NCBI GenBank assembly: GCA_013368325.1
Contig: JAACJK010000064.1
Coordinates: forward strand, 372,001 to 436,000
Direction: 5' to 3'
Source of the DNA: Ephemerocybe angulata
Lineage: Eukaryota > Basidiomycota > Agaricomycetes > Agaricales > Psathyrellaceae
Length of the DNA stretch: 64,000 bases
Shown here: positions 54,036-64,000 of the stretch, in pieces
Layout of the letters: each line of letters opens with the position of its first letter
Numbering within the stretch: position 1 is the stretch's first letter
Program-made: the position numbers and the translations under genes
The notes under the pieces: generated by a model
The model's database searches: none
What the model was told of the DNA's origin: nothing
Seen by the model: only the letters and a program-made list of their open reading frames with translations

Positions 54036-55223
54036 GACAGTCCTTACGCGCGGAGTCAGATTAGAGACAGCTACGAATCATTAAGGCCTTGAGGCCCAAG
54101 CTGCAGCCGCGTACTAGAAAAGATAGGCGTTCAAAGGGGGAGGTAGCATGCTGCATGCCCCCCTCGATTTCACGTGTCGGAGCTCTGTATTGTCTTCCTA
54201 GCGGTGCTCAGGGGCGGTCAAACCTGCGGCTTTGGCTCGAGAGCGAGCTCTTCCGTCGTACCGGTTTCTACAGGCACAGGAATCACGGGTAATCTGAAAG
54301 TCTTAACGAATGAGTGCAAATTGCCCAGCCTTGCTCCCAAAAGGTCGAGTGGGGAGTTGCTGGATTGTGTCGGAAGGAGGAATATATGACGTGTGAGCCT
54401 AGTGTAGAATTAGCAATCACCGTAAGAGGGTTATGTGGCGGCTCTGAAGGCCAATGAGACCGCCGAAGGCCTTTTTAAATTGAATATGGCGACCCTACAG
54501 TTGGATAATACACGAATCACACGATCCGCTGTCCAGCCAGCTACGACCCTACCTTTGGAGTAGAACGATAAGGTATACATACAGGCCACCTGGAGAGAAG
54601 TAAAATTTCGTATGACGGGTGCTACTCTGCAATGGACGAGCTGTCCTTGTTTGCATTATGAAGCGAATCCGAAGTACCTCTAATGCAAGTATTTGGTCAG
54701 GAAATATGGGGATGATAATGCTAATTGAGCGCGAATTGGTAGATTCAACTATGTCGTCGGGGCTGCCATTGCTGAGAGCCTTCCATCAAGCGAAAAAAGG
54801 AGTGTGTTCCGAGGGCACCGCCTGGCGGTCCTGGGGCTGACCTCGGCTTTGACTTGGTATCTAAAGTTCTAACCTCCAAGAAAGAAAGAGCCCTCGTTAC
54901 AACCCACTCGAGGACAATAGCCCAGGGTTAAAGCATGAAAAGGTTCACCCAAGTCATGGATCTAGTTACCTTGCAGACTATCCTACCACCTTACAAGTAT
55001 CAGATGCAACTCGCTGTCCGTGAGAGCTTCCACTGCGGTCGGGCACGCAGGAACAATGGCCTGAACAATGGGCGCTCGTCACCGTGAGAGAAGATGTGTT
55101 TGGCCCATCATAACAGATCATAACCCATAAGAAGCGACCCTGAATTGATCGTTCAAGTTGAACCTCAACCACAACCACAATCCAGAGTCCTTGCCAATAG
55201 TTTCCCCTGTCTCCCTACTCAAG
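54036..55223. other. Spacer with duplicon fragments
   Basis: 54080-54200 resembles 63710-63840 (GCTGCAGCCGCGTA, GCTGCATGCCCCCCTCGATT). 54835-54945 resembles 46015-46110 (AAAGTTCTA.CCTCCAAGAAAGAA). No gene is recognised. Confidence 0.5.
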
Positions 55224-56951
55224 ATGGTCCAAGAACAAGCCACGTCTCTCTCAGAGCTACTCTACAACAACGCTCCTCCAAACAACCTCGACCTCTCGAT
55301 CATCCAAGGGAGAACCGAGGCCATGGCTAAGAGGATAGCAGAACTCCGCGAAGAGCTCAAGGACCTCGAGCACCAGCTTCAACTTCACAAATGCGTGTTT
55401 TCTCCTGCACGACGGTTACCTACGGAGATCTTGACGATGATATTTGACCTCCATTCGGCGAAGCCTCCGTGGTCCAGCTACGACGACTCGGAGGGTTGGA
55501 AGCGAGATAGGAAGGACCTGTCTACAATTACTCTCGTGTGCAAGCGATGGCGCGACGTGGCCTATAACGCTGGGCAGCTCTGGGCCGTTCAGGAAGCGGT
55601 GATCACCAAATTGACTCGGAAGCAATGCGACACACTCCTCCGGTGGTCTGGCCAAGCGAAGGGTACCCCGAAAACGCTGGCCCTCAACATTCCGTATGAT
55701 GTCAACACTACGGCATGCGAATGCTACAAGCAAGCAGCCGGACCGCACCTCTGCTCTAACGCCGCTCTGCAGAGGCTCCTAAAAGAAGGAGCCCCCTTCT
55801 CTCGCATCTCGTTTGCCCACGTTACTCCGACCTGCTTCAAGAGCATCGTGCGTTACATCAAGTCCACCGGAGGAACCGACGGCATAACCACTACCACCAC
55901 AAGCACTTCGCAGCACTGGTGGGACAAAGTGCAGAAACTCGTCCTCGATTTCCATTATGGACGTGCGGACGACAAGGACCCATACTGGCTTCAACCTCAA
56001 CTCCCTGCGCAGTCCATTTTCACCAGCTTTCCGGACAGTCTCACCTCCCTGACGCTTCACCTCCCCAACCTGGAAGAGCAACCGCAACGCAAGGTTCTTG
56101 AGATTCCGGCCGCGGTTCTGAGGAAGCTCGTCACGTTTTCGCTCTCCTACACCTGGGGCGGGCCACAGTTCTTGACGGCTCTGCAGCACTGTATCAATGT
56201 CGAGGATCTGTCGCTCCGTCTAGGCAACAGAGGGGAGTCTGGGTCTGCGAACTTGGGCGACCAGATCAATGTTACCTCTCTATCTAAGGATGGTCATATC
56301 GTGCTCCCCAAAGTCAAGTCACTACTATTGGAGGTCAGAGGCGCAAGCGCTGTGGTGAAGCATATCGGCGTTCTTCGCTTTCCGGGACTTGTTAAACTCT
56401 GCATCAAGAGCGAAGGCGAGTATAAAATGCCGCAGCCGTATTCAAACATCCTGCAAGCGATTGGTTTATTCTCCCCGACGGCATCTCAGGATTTCGAGTC
56501 CTTGAGAGTGGCGGGGCACATTAAGTCCAGCGACTTATACCACCTCCTAGGGTCCATTACGAGCCCCCTCACCCACCTTGCCACGGCCGCCACTTTCGAC
56601 CCTCGAGAGTTTTTGAAGCTCGCCCTGGACGCACCCGCGGGCTCAGGGAATATCGTACCTTGCCTCCGAGTCTTGCATGTACGTGACTTTCCGCACAAGT
56701 ACCATCTCGATTCGCTGTTTTTGTACATCAAGAGTCGCCAGAACCATGGAAAGAAAAAGGGGGAGGTCATAATGAAGGCCCCTTTCGACGGGTTGAAGTG
56801 GGTCGTGTTGGAGATTCATTCGTCGGAGAGGGATGTGAAGAAGCAGTTCTATAAGGAGTCAGCGACTTTGAAGGTCTTGAGAGGGTCCTTTGGGATTAAG
56901 GTGGAGAGGACGGGGTACTACCCTGAGTATGAGTCAGACGTTCCAGCATAG
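55224..56951 (+). CDS. F-box protein with N-terminal coiled coil
   Basis: Single exon, about 575 residues from MVQEQATSLSELL; the frame is open to an earlier ATG at 55158. A coiled coil (AMAKRIAELREELKDLEHQL) precedes the F-box (RRLPTEILTMIFDL, LSTITLVCKRWRDVAYNAGQLW), the common layout of Agaricomycete F-box proteins. Leucine-rich strands follow (LTSLTLHLPNLEE, LVTFSLSY, CINVEDLSLRLG, LPKVKSLLLEV). It does not share the intron positions or ending of the MPD-type genes, so it is a different F-box subfamily. Presumed SCF adaptor; target unknown. Confidence 0.87.
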   Translation: MVQEQATSLSELLYNNAPPNNLDLSIIQGRTEAMAKRIAELREELKDLEHQLQLHKCVFSPARRLPTEILTMIFDLHSAKPPWSSYDDSEGWKRDRKDLSTITLVCKRWRDVAYNAGQLWAVQEAVITKLTRKQCDTLLRWSGQAKGTPKTLALNIPYDVNTTACECYKQAAGPHLCSNAALQRLLKEGAPFSRISFAHVTPTCFKSIVRYIKSTGGTDGITTTTTSTSQHWWDKVQKLVLDFHYGRADDKDPYWLQPQLPAQSIFTSFPDSLTSLTLHLPNLEEQPQRKVLEIPAAVLRKLVTFSLSYTWGGPQFLTALQHCINVEDLSLRLGNRGESGSANLGDQINVTSLSKDGHIVLPKVKSLLLEVRGASAVVKHIGVLRFPGLVKLCIKSEGEYKMPQPYSNILQAIGLFSPTASQDFESLRVAGHIKSSDLYHLLGSITSPLTHLATAATFDPREFLKLALDAPAGSGNIVPCLRVLHVRDFPHKYHLDSLFLYIKSRQNHGKKKGEVIMKAPFDGLKWVVLEIHSSERDVKKQFYKESATLKVLRGSFGIKVERTGYYPEYESDVPA

Positions 56952-57417
56952 CCTAACGTATGTACTACAAGTACCATAGTGTCCTATCTTCATTGTCCTG
57001 AGGTTGCTTCCCGTTTCTGTATACTTGCAATATACTTGAACTCCAAATTCATGAACATTTGCCTCCGGTACATAAACCGAAGTACTGACAATCTTCAACG
57101 CGGAAAAAAATGAGGTTCTCAACGCCAAGTATACAGTTTTCCTGTTTAGTAGCCTCATGATTGAGCAGCGACTGAAATAGGCTGATGTTCGAAAACCCCC
57201 CGCTAATACGTATAGCTTCAGATTACGCTTGACGAAAATGTTCTGCCTTCCTGCTGACAACCAAGCCTTTTCTGACGACTCGGCCGATCGAGCTTCCAAA
57301 CCAAGAGGCACCACTCTGCTCCTCGAGCTTCCTAAATTTGGAGTCGTCACTCCCCTCTCCTATGCTAATTGATCGGAGGAGTACGCGAACTTGATTCGAA
57401 GAGGCGCTACAAGAGCC
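56952..57417. other. Intergenic
   Basis: No gene recognised; it may include an upstream exon of the next frame. Confidence 0.35.
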
Positions 57418-58026
57418 ATGTGCGAGGAATTCAACCTCGAATTTACGCAGAATGGCGGTATCTATACCTGGGCCAACCAAGATATCCTGGACGAGTTCAT
57501 GACCTCCATCGCGAAAGAAGGGGATCAATGGAAGATCTGCCTTGGAAGGCGCATTGAGCTAGATGAAGAGGATCTGGATGGCACTCAATTCATTGAAGGC
57601 ATTCAACTTGAAGATGGCGTACTACTTTTGTATCGAAGAGAAGGACGCAGCATTCAACCTAGGTGGGTTACAGTCAAGGAAGGAAAAACCACCTGGGTTA
57701 CTTGGCCAAACCCCGACATGAAGAACCCGTTATTCCTTGGGGAAATTTCATTCCTCTTCGATCATGACGGATTTTATTTTGGAACCAGAGACGCTAATGT
57801 TACCTTTCAAGAGTCGGAAGAACAGCATAGTGACGAAGAGGGAGTCGAACGAAATCAGCCACTAAGCTCAACACATTTGCACAATGAATATGATATTGAA
57901 GACGAGGGTGAAGAAGAGATCGCGCCCGGAGAAAAATTAGAACCATCTCTTCCTCTTGATCCTTGCTTGATCCGACCTTATATCTCGGGATTTCTATCGG
58001 AGACTCGATGGAGGAGGGAGTCATAA
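57418..58026 (+). CDS. Unidentified acidic protein
   Basis: About 202 residues from MCEEFNLEFTQNGG; the frame is open to 57391. It contains WKICLGRRIELDEEDL, GVLLLYRREGRSIQPRWVTV and LGEISFLFDHDGFYFGTRD, then a very acidic tail (EEQHSDEEGVER, DIEDEGEEEIAPGE). No signal peptide, membrane segment or family recognised. Codon use is less GC-rich than the neighbours. The stop abuts the duplicon sequence AATAGCGCAGGGTTGAAGCA, so the 3' end may have been created by the rearrangement. Confidence 0.45.
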   Translation: MCEEFNLEFTQNGGIYTWANQDILDEFMTSIAKEGDQWKICLGRRIELDEEDLDGTQFIEGIQLEDGVLLLYRREGRSIQPRWVTVKEGKTTWVTWPNPDMKNPLFLGEISFLFDHDGFYFGTRDANVTFQESEEQHSDEEGVERNQPLSSTHLHNEYDIEDEGEEEIAPGEKLEPSLPLDPCLIRPYISGFLSETRWRRES

Positions 58027-60120
58027 TAGCGCAGGGTTGAAGCATAAAGAGCTTGACACTGCCTCCCTTCTCCCAGATGGAGCCAGACACCTTGCAGACA
58101 CCTGGGCCAAGGAAGCGTAGGCAGAGAAGAGAAGGCCGTATTCGCTGAAAAGGTGAAGAACGCGGTGGAGAGCTTGAACTTTCCCTTGAGTTCCGCTTTC
58201 ATCGTGCCCTGGGGCGATTCGACCACGGACTTTGGAAGAAGGTCTAACGAGGCGATCGTGTTCGAATAGCTTTTGAGCGGCTGCAATGATCCATACATAA
58301 TCTTGGGCGCTTATCTCGAAATCGGATCCAATCTTAATCGAGCTGCCTCCCTCATCAACTTGAACGCCCAACTCATCCTCCATCGACAAAGGTGCATGTA
58401 TCAGGGAATCCCGGAGTTTGTCTGAATTGCTCGGCCTTGGAGTCTCTCGGAGCGCGTACAGTGCTGGCAGCTGGGGAGATGCGATGTTGCGTGGGGAGAT
58501 CATACTAGTACTAGGGGCAGCCCCAGGCGTCGGCACCTGCCGATGTTTGGTCGAGGCTCCTCGACCAAACATCCCGTCTTTTCCTTCGGAGGACGGAGTC
58601 TCTGATTCTCTCATCTTCCTGAGGGGGTATCCCTTCGTGGCCCACCATGCCCACCTAGCGCCCTCGCATGTCCAGCCAAGCCCGCTCCGGGCTGGTGTCT
58701 CTTCCGGGTGTTCCGGCCAGCCAGCAGGAAAACAAGGCGAAAAACATACGACAGCATAAGCAATATACAAGGTCCCCGAAAACATGCTGGGAACATATGC
58801 AGGGAACAAATGAAGCGCAGTCCAATAACACTCGCCACGTACGCAAACAGGCAGGCGCATTGCGCAAGAATAAGCACCAATCATCAATCGAGTACTCGGG
58901 GTTCGTCCGAGTCGCGTGGGCAAGAAAGGCGAGTGAGGGGTTGCAGTAGCCCGCGTTGCGAGCTGGTGGCAAGGTAAAAGTTGTTTCTAGGATTTCGGTG
59001 AGTTGACTGAGCATTTCTAAATGATCGTTTACTTACGTCGAACTAAGCTCACCCACAGCCGGTGTCAAGTATGCACCGGCGCTTCGTGCACATGCCGCGA
59101 GATGTTTGGGCGTCTTGTGATAAAACCTGGGTGAGCCGGTAAGTCTATTTACTTCATATAAAGCGACATGCTGACTTTGGGGCAGCTAGAATTGCCCCGT
59201 CGTCGCCAAAACGGCCGTTGTCGAGGGATGATACGGTGTTTGCGGATTCCGCGCATGTTCGTAGAAAGAGCACTTGTAGGGCGAGAGTCGTCGAAAGGGC
59301 TGAACAGGATGAGCGAAAATGGGTGCAATCCCCGCGAAAATGGGGCGAGAAAGCGACCAGAGCCCGGCGAGGCTTGGGCGAATCAGGGGAAGGAAAGAGA
59401 GCGCGGGAACGATCTCCCCGCGCGGGCTCGGTGATTTGGTCTGTCGGATGGGCCAACAGTGCACAAGCCCGCTCCGTGCTGGTTTCTCTGCCAGGTGTTC
59501 CGGCCAGCGAGCAGTGCACCCTCCATCTGTAACAAGGAAATCAGTTTCCCCTGCCCTAGCTTCGAGTCTTCGCTTTACAGATCTCATAAAGGCCCACAAG
59601 CTTCCGATAGGTAATTCGAATCAACTCTTTCGTTCCAATCCGTACGCTAACATCCAATACAAGAGACAGAATACACGAGAAAACAAGGCGATGAAAGGCA
59701 AAACATAAGACAGCAGAAGCAATATACAAGTGTCAACGAAAACAAACAGAAAGCATAGGTCAAGCGAAGCAGAAGCAATGCACAAGGGTCCACGAAAACA
59801 AACAGAAAGCATTGCAGGGAACAAACGAAGCTCAATCCGATAACACTAGCCACGCTGCCCGTCACGCACCCCGTACGCAAACAGGCAGACGCAATAAATA
59901 AACACCTCTCATCAATTAACACCGAACAACTCCTTTCACACCGATCCTTTCATCGTCCCCGCCGCCGCTCCTTCCAGAGGTCCTGAACCTACACCCTCCC
60001 ATTCAGGTCCTCCCACCCGAGGACTCCGCCCACATCGTACTCATCGCTGTCAGCCTCCTCCCTCCTCTGGAGGCTCGCCAGCCGCAACACCCGCAGCCAT
60101 CCTTCTCACCCTCGGACTCC
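58027..60120. other. Rearranged flank of disordered gene, copy 2
   Basis: Patchwork of duplicon pieces. A minus-strand frame from about 58384 reads MEDELGVQVDEGG and SIKIGSDFEISAQDYVWIIAAA; it is open but broken in the first duplicon copy, so I do not call a gene. The exact hairpin is at 58542-58573. Confidence 0.45.
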
Positions 60121-63100
60121 TCACCGGACGAGCGCCCGCGGTCCCCGCGATGCGCTATCCGGGATCGCCGCCGTGGTTGCCTGCTGAGACCGTCCACGCC
60201 TCGGGCGAGCTTGGAGCGCCTCCTGTGGCACAACCATCGTTTCACTCCTCCTCAAAGGCCGGGGCCTGGCGTTCGCAGGTGGCACTTCGCGCCCCACGAC
60301 ACTCCCAAACACCGCCGGCCGCGCAACGCCAATCGCACCTCCCCTCTCTCGGGGGTCCACCCTCTTCCCTGCCCTCTTTTCCGCCATCCTCTCTCGTTCT
60401 CCCGGGGATACGCTCTCCGGTGCGCCTTCGCTGTTGCTTGGGCTCATAGTGGCCTCGTTCTCCGCCGGCAAAACGCTGCTGATTCCGACAACACCTGGGT
60501 AGCGATCGACAAAGCGACCCTGTACCGCCCAAAACTCTCCAGGCCCGAGCGGGGGGAGACCGTCCAAGCCACGCGGATCGCTGGAACCGGGGAGAGGCGG
60601 GAGGCTCTGGACCCAGTGCGCAACCGCTCGCCTCGCAGGCGCAGGCTGAGGGGGGATGGCATAAACCCTGTTCGAGGGTGCTGATTCGCGAATGGCGAAG
60701 GCCGAGGCTGAGGGGGGAATCGAAATGGCGCGTGGTTCCTCGTGGTAGTCGAGATGGCTGGCGCTGTTGACTCCGTTGGAGTCGTTCTCGTTCATAGTTG
60801 TACGGTGATACTCGACGTGTGTGCTCGACGCAGCCGGTGCCTCACTGGTAGTATCTGCATTTCGCGTGAGTACACCGCGACTATGCATGTGACGGCGGAT
60901 ATGGATCGACGTACCAGTCTCGCTTACGAGCTCCTCCACATGCTCGCGGGGGGCATTCTCAGGGTTCTCGCTCCCAGAACGATACCCATCAACGCTAACG
61001 CTGTACATCGTCGCCCCACTGACCCTTCTCTCCTCCGTAGACCTCCGAACGGCCCTCGCCGCACTTGCGGAAGTCCCTTTCTCAATCTCGGTCGTCATCT
61101 TCATCTTCTTCGACGCAGGTTCTTCTTCCTCCTCGGAGTCCTCATCTTGCGTGACACCGGCTGTGAGGAGCATCGAGATGTGCTCCTCGTCGTCCGTGTC
61201 TTCGTCAACGTCGGAGCGCCGGCGTTTCAAAGCACTATAAGGTGTGTTAGCCAGGTCGGAAAGCTTGAAATAAACTCTGACAACGTACCGAGAAGATGGA
61301 GTCGGAGTCGAGGACCGGAGAGCCTCCTCGTCGGCTTCCTGGATGGTGCTCAGAACTGGGACATGGCCAGCTCGCATGTTCAGAGTGTCGGGTCCACCCT
61401 CCTCGTCATCATCGTCGTCGTCGTCGTCACCTCCATCGCCTCCACACCCCTCGACAGGCGCATCATCGTCGCCGGACTCCGAAGCACTGTCCAAGTAGAT
61501 CTTCGGCCACGACACCCCCATCCCGTCGATATAATCACCAGCCTTGAAGTAGGGCGCCTTATTCGCCTCCCTCATCGCTTTCCTCGCCACATCCGCCCCC
61601 GCAACCTTCTCCAGAAGACGCCAGGCCTCGTTCACTTCCTCGACCGCTTTCCCTGCATCGACAGACAGCATCGCAAGGTCGTAGAGGCTGTCCTTGACCA
61701 CTTTCTCGTTTTTGAGCATCTCGTCGCGGAGCGCGCGATTTTCGGCGAAGAGGTGCGCGTTGACGCGGTTGATGTAGGTGTGGGTGAGGGGGTCGGCGGT
61801 TTCGGCGGAGGGGTTCTCCGTGTAGCGCTTGAGGGGGGAGAGGGATACCGTGGTCGCGGCCTGAGGGAGAGGGGTAGGGCGCGGAGGGGAGGAGGGTGGG
61901 AGAGGCTCGTGGTGCGTGCAGAATCCGGCCAGGCAATCGCAGTTGGAAGGCTCGGGTTCTTCTTCATACTCCTTGGCGCCCTCGCGGCGGGGAGGAGGGG
62001 CGTTCTCGTCGTTCTCTTCCTGCTCATCGTATTGCTCGCCCTGGACATCGCGCTGCGCTTCCGCTTCGTGTCCATTCTCGCGATCGCCCGCGGGAGGGAG
62101 AGGAGGGGCGTTCGCTTTGATGATGGCCGAGTAGTCTGGGCGTGTGCCGTCGAGGTAACTCAGCTCGTACTCTCCATCCTCGTCCTGGTTCTGCGCTTTC
62201 GCTTTCTGCTGCACAATCTCGTGATAGGCAGCAGGTGGGCGGGGAGGGGCGGCCGATTGGACGTTGTCGAAGTTGCCGGGATTGTGGGGACCTGCTTCGG
62301 CGGGGTAACGCTCCCCGTGCTTGTGCTGGGGGTAATGTTCCTCGTACTGGTCCTCGTAGCAACGCTCGTAGAATCGGCGGCGCCCGTCCAGTCGGGCTTC
62401 TTGCAGTTGCCCAGCGGCCTCCATCGCGTCGTCATCGCTGTTCCGGCCAAACTCCCCTGTCTCCGCGTAGAACCGACCTAGGAGTTCCCGGCGCCTGGTT
62501 TCGCTGGGGGTCTCGTCGAACTCCTCCTCCTCTTCGTCTTCGTCGTCCTCCTCGTCGTCGCCGTCGTCGCCCTTCTGCGACCTCGCATCGAGTTGGTCGA
62601 GGAGTTCCGCGGTCGCGGCGGGCTTGGAAGTCGGGAAAAACCTGGCGTGGCTCGTTGAGGCGCTCGGTGCGGGAGGAGGCGCTTCCACTTCTTCGTCTTC
62701 CGGATCCGCACGCTGCTTGCCCTTCCCCTTGTCCTTGTACCCGCTCCCAGTCGTAGCACGCGCCCCCCTCGAAGTCCTCGCTTTGGTGTGGTGGACCCGA
62801 TCGCCGTTGGTGATGGCCGCGCGAGAGCGCTTGGGAAGGTCGGGCCAAGGCGCGTTGCGCGGGTTGTTGGTATAGATCAGGCACTTCCGTATGAACTCGT
62901 TGTTGAGGGCAACGGGGTCGTCGCGGATGGCCGCGAGCACGGCGAACGCGGGGTGGGCGGTATTGGGGAAGCCGCGGGCAGGGTAGGCGCGGCCTTTGCC
63001 TTTGGGTTGCGGCTGAGTGGTGTGGTTGGAGGTGCTGGCGTTGAAGGTGGTGACCGATGGGTCATATGCGGAACCGCGGTTGAAGCGGGAGGGGAGGGGA

Positions 63101-63228
63101 AGGGGGCGAGCGGGGGCTTGGGTTGGGTGGGCCGCGGGGTTGTTGGAGTGGATTTCAGAGGAGGTCGGGTGGGTGTTGGAGGGTTGATGATGTCCTGCAT
63201 CTTCTTCTTGGTCGGTACGTCGAGACAT
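60121..63228 (-). CDS. Large acidic disordered protein with coiled coil, copy 2
   Basis: 1,035 codons, paralogue of the gene at 47871-51209 and colinear over nearly all its length, including the start, the HPAFAVLAAIRDDP patch, acidic runs, the coiled-coil-like region, PYFKAGDYIDGMGVSWPKIYL, the in-frame 54-nt intron-like segment (61235-61288), the basic KRRR signal and LPPLPGSSDPRGLDGLPPLG. It has lost one 44-residue repeat unit. At the 3' end about 110 extra bases replace the junction after RRGRSQQATTA, giving the new ending PDSASRGPRALVR. The ancestral tail (DEYDVGGVLGWEDLNGRV) survives out of frame at about 60041-59988. Function unknown. Confidence 0.75.
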   Translation of the reverse strand: MSRRTDQEEDAGHHQPSNTHPTSSEIHSNNPAAHPTQAPARPLPLPSRFNRGSAYDPSVTTFNASTSNHTTQPQPKGKGRAYPARGFPNTAHPAFAVLAAIRDDPVALNNEFIRKCLIYTNNPRNAPWPDLPKRSRAAITNGDRVHHTKARTSRGARATTGSGYKDKGKGKQRADPEDEEVEAPPPAPSASTSHARFFPTSKPAATAELLDQLDARSQKGDDGDDEEDDEDEEEEEFDETPSETRRRELLGRFYAETGEFGRNSDDDAMEAAGQLQEARLDGRRRFYERCYEDQYEEHYPQHKHGERYPAEAGPHNPGNFDNVQSAAPPRPPAAYHEIVQQKAKAQNQDEDGEYELSYLDGTRPDYSAIIKANAPPLPPAGDRENGHEAEAQRDVQGEQYDEQEENDENAPPPRREGAKEYEEEPEPSNCDCLAGFCTHHEPLPPSSPPRPTPLPQAATTVSLSPLKRYTENPSAETADPLTHTYINRVNAHLFAENRALRDEMLKNEKVVKDSLYDLAMLSVDAGKAVEEVNEAWRLLEKVAGADVARKAMREANKAPYFKAGDYIDGMGVSWPKIYLDSASESGDDDAPVEGCGGDGGDDDDDDDDEEGGPDTLNMRAGHVPVLSTIQEADEEALRSSTPTPSSRYVVRVYFKLSDLANTPYSALKRRRSDVDEDTDDEEHISMLLTAGVTQDEDSEEEEEPASKKMKMTTEIEKGTSASAARAVRRSTEERRVSGATMYSVSVDGYRSGSENPENAPREHVEELVSETGTSIHIRRHMHSRGVLTRNADTTSEAPAASSTHVEYHRTTMNENDSNGVNSASHLDYHEEPRAISIPPSASAFAIRESAPSNRVYAIPPQPAPARRAVAHWVQSLPPLPGSSDPRGLDGLPPLGPGEFWAVQGRFVDRYPGVVGISSVLPAENEATMSPSNSEGAPESVSPGERERMAEKRAGKRVDPRERGGAIGVARPAVFGSVVGREVPPANARPRPLRRSETMVVPQEALQARPRRGRSQQATTAAIPDSASRGPRALVR

Positions 63229-64000
63229 TGCTGTCGATCTGGCTGGTTGGTTCGAGTTGTAGTGGTGGTAAGGTTGAGTGGCAATGTTGGTTTTGCTTTG
63301 TCGAGGTGTTCTTGTCGTGTGAGAAGGAAGAGGTCGTGGAGGTGGGGTTCTCTGAGCTGGATTTGGGGGTGGGCGGCTTGGGTTAGAAGGCGGGTGGACG
63401 GATGGGCGTTGGATGGTTGTGGTTGTGGTTGTGGTTTGGTAGAGAAAGGCGATTGAAGTCGGATAGGGGTGTGGGAACCCAGGAGCATTGAGCCATCACA
63501 AAATGTGCTGTGTTTGATCGCCGGACATACCGAATGGTCAAAGCAAGGTCAGAGCTTTGTTGTCGGTTTCGAACAGACTTTCGACCTTGAACGGTGGTGT
63601 CTATGTATATACCCGAGGTTTGCACTTGTGCAAGCTCACTTGCACCTCGTGCGGATCTCTCGACCCCAGCCCAGATTCCGTTGCAGCTTGAAGTTAGATA
63701 TAGCTACGCTCATTGAGGCCCCAGCTGCAGCCGCGTAGTCGAAGAGATATGGGTTCGTAGTATGCTGCATGCCCCCCTCGATTTCGCGTGTCAGTGCCCG
63801 TATCTGTCTTCTTAGGGAAATGGAGGGGTCCGCTTGGAGTCCGGCCAAAGAAGCGCCCAAGCACCCGCTTTGCATGCTGGCATCTATACCAGAATTAAGC
63901 CTTGTTTCTTCTTTGATTTTCGGACCAAGAGCCTAGACTCGGAGCTCACTGAGTAACACCACCTGCGAATTGGCCTTGGCTGGCGGCCGCGACGCTCTTT
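63229..64000. other. Promoter of copy 2 and duplicon edge
   Basis: 63229-63700 repeats 51210-51690, including (GTTGTG)n near 63415. 63710-63840 resembles 54090-54200. Nothing is recognised after 63840. Confidence 0.5.

Larger units (their letters stand above)
58010..63700. repeat. Duplicon copy 2 (direct repeat of 46000-51690)
   Basis: Same order as copy 1: the ATCTTGGGCGCTTATCTCG block, the GATGTTTGGTCGAGG hairpin, the 60-base minisatellite flank, the disordered gene and its promoter. 58600-59600 contains extra inverted fragments (GGCCGGAACACC...GAGCGGGCTTG) and a third degraded copy of the gene's 3' flank. Confidence 0.8.

Noticed and set aside
60742..62481. 579-codon open frame antisense to the disordered-protein gene (also 49098-50426)
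   Set aside because: Low-complexity Val/Leu/Gly/Arg text produced by the complementary strand of acidic, Pro-rich coding sequence; the sense frame has better start, splice and paralogue support.

Overview
The window is nuclear DNA from a filamentous basidiomycete, most likely a mushroom-forming Agaricomycete. Genes are split by many short GT-AG introns (about 50-90 nt). F-box genes are numerous, LTR retrotransposons are present, and the host genes are typical of the group: wax synthase-like protein, secreted heme peroxidase, nitronate monooxygenase, malate synthase, peroxisomal 2,4-dienoyl-CoA reductase and cytosolic lysyl-tRNA synthetase. No bacterial-type operons, CRISPR arrays or rRNA genes were seen.

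Layout. 1-3.0 kb: 3' half of a Ty1/Copia retrotransposon, abutting the 3' remnant of an F-box gene (3.0-4.4 kb). 5.0-6.35 kb: a wax-synthase-like gene (minus) whose upstream side is cut by a complete, very young Ty3/Gypsy chromovirus (6.56-13.29 kb) with 520-bp LTRs, a 5-bp target duplication, a self-priming signature and a -1 frameshift signal between gag and pol. 13.5 kb: tRNA-Asp. 13.72-23.01 kb: a large palindrome of two 2,092-bp inverted arms around a 5.1-kb loop. The loop carries a 1.38-kb terminal-inverted-repeat element with telomere-like repeats and a frameshifted F-box gene. 23.4-24.9 kb: a kinase-like gene broken by a 487-bp MITE. 25.3-37.3 kb: F-box genes around lysyl-tRNA synthetase. 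37.4-44.9 kb: nitronate monooxygenase, heme peroxidase, a second identical tRNA-Asp and malate synthase. 46-51.7 kb and 58-63.7 kb: two direct copies of a segment encoding a large, acidic, disordered, probably nuclear protein. Between them lie a 2,4-dienoyl-CoA reductase with a MITE just upstream, another F-box gene and an unidentified small gene.

How the parts relate. The housekeeping genes (LysRS, malate synthase, dienoyl-CoA reductase, peroxidase) look intact. The accessory part is a turnover zone. Seven F-box loci, at least three of them broken, sit among recent transposon insertions, inverted and direct duplications and MITEs. Four of the F-box loci share an architecture and intron positions, so they are one locally amplified family. 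The best candidates for undescribed biology are the self-priming, frameshifting chromovirus, the palindrome with its telomere-like TIR element, and the tandem disordered-protein genes.
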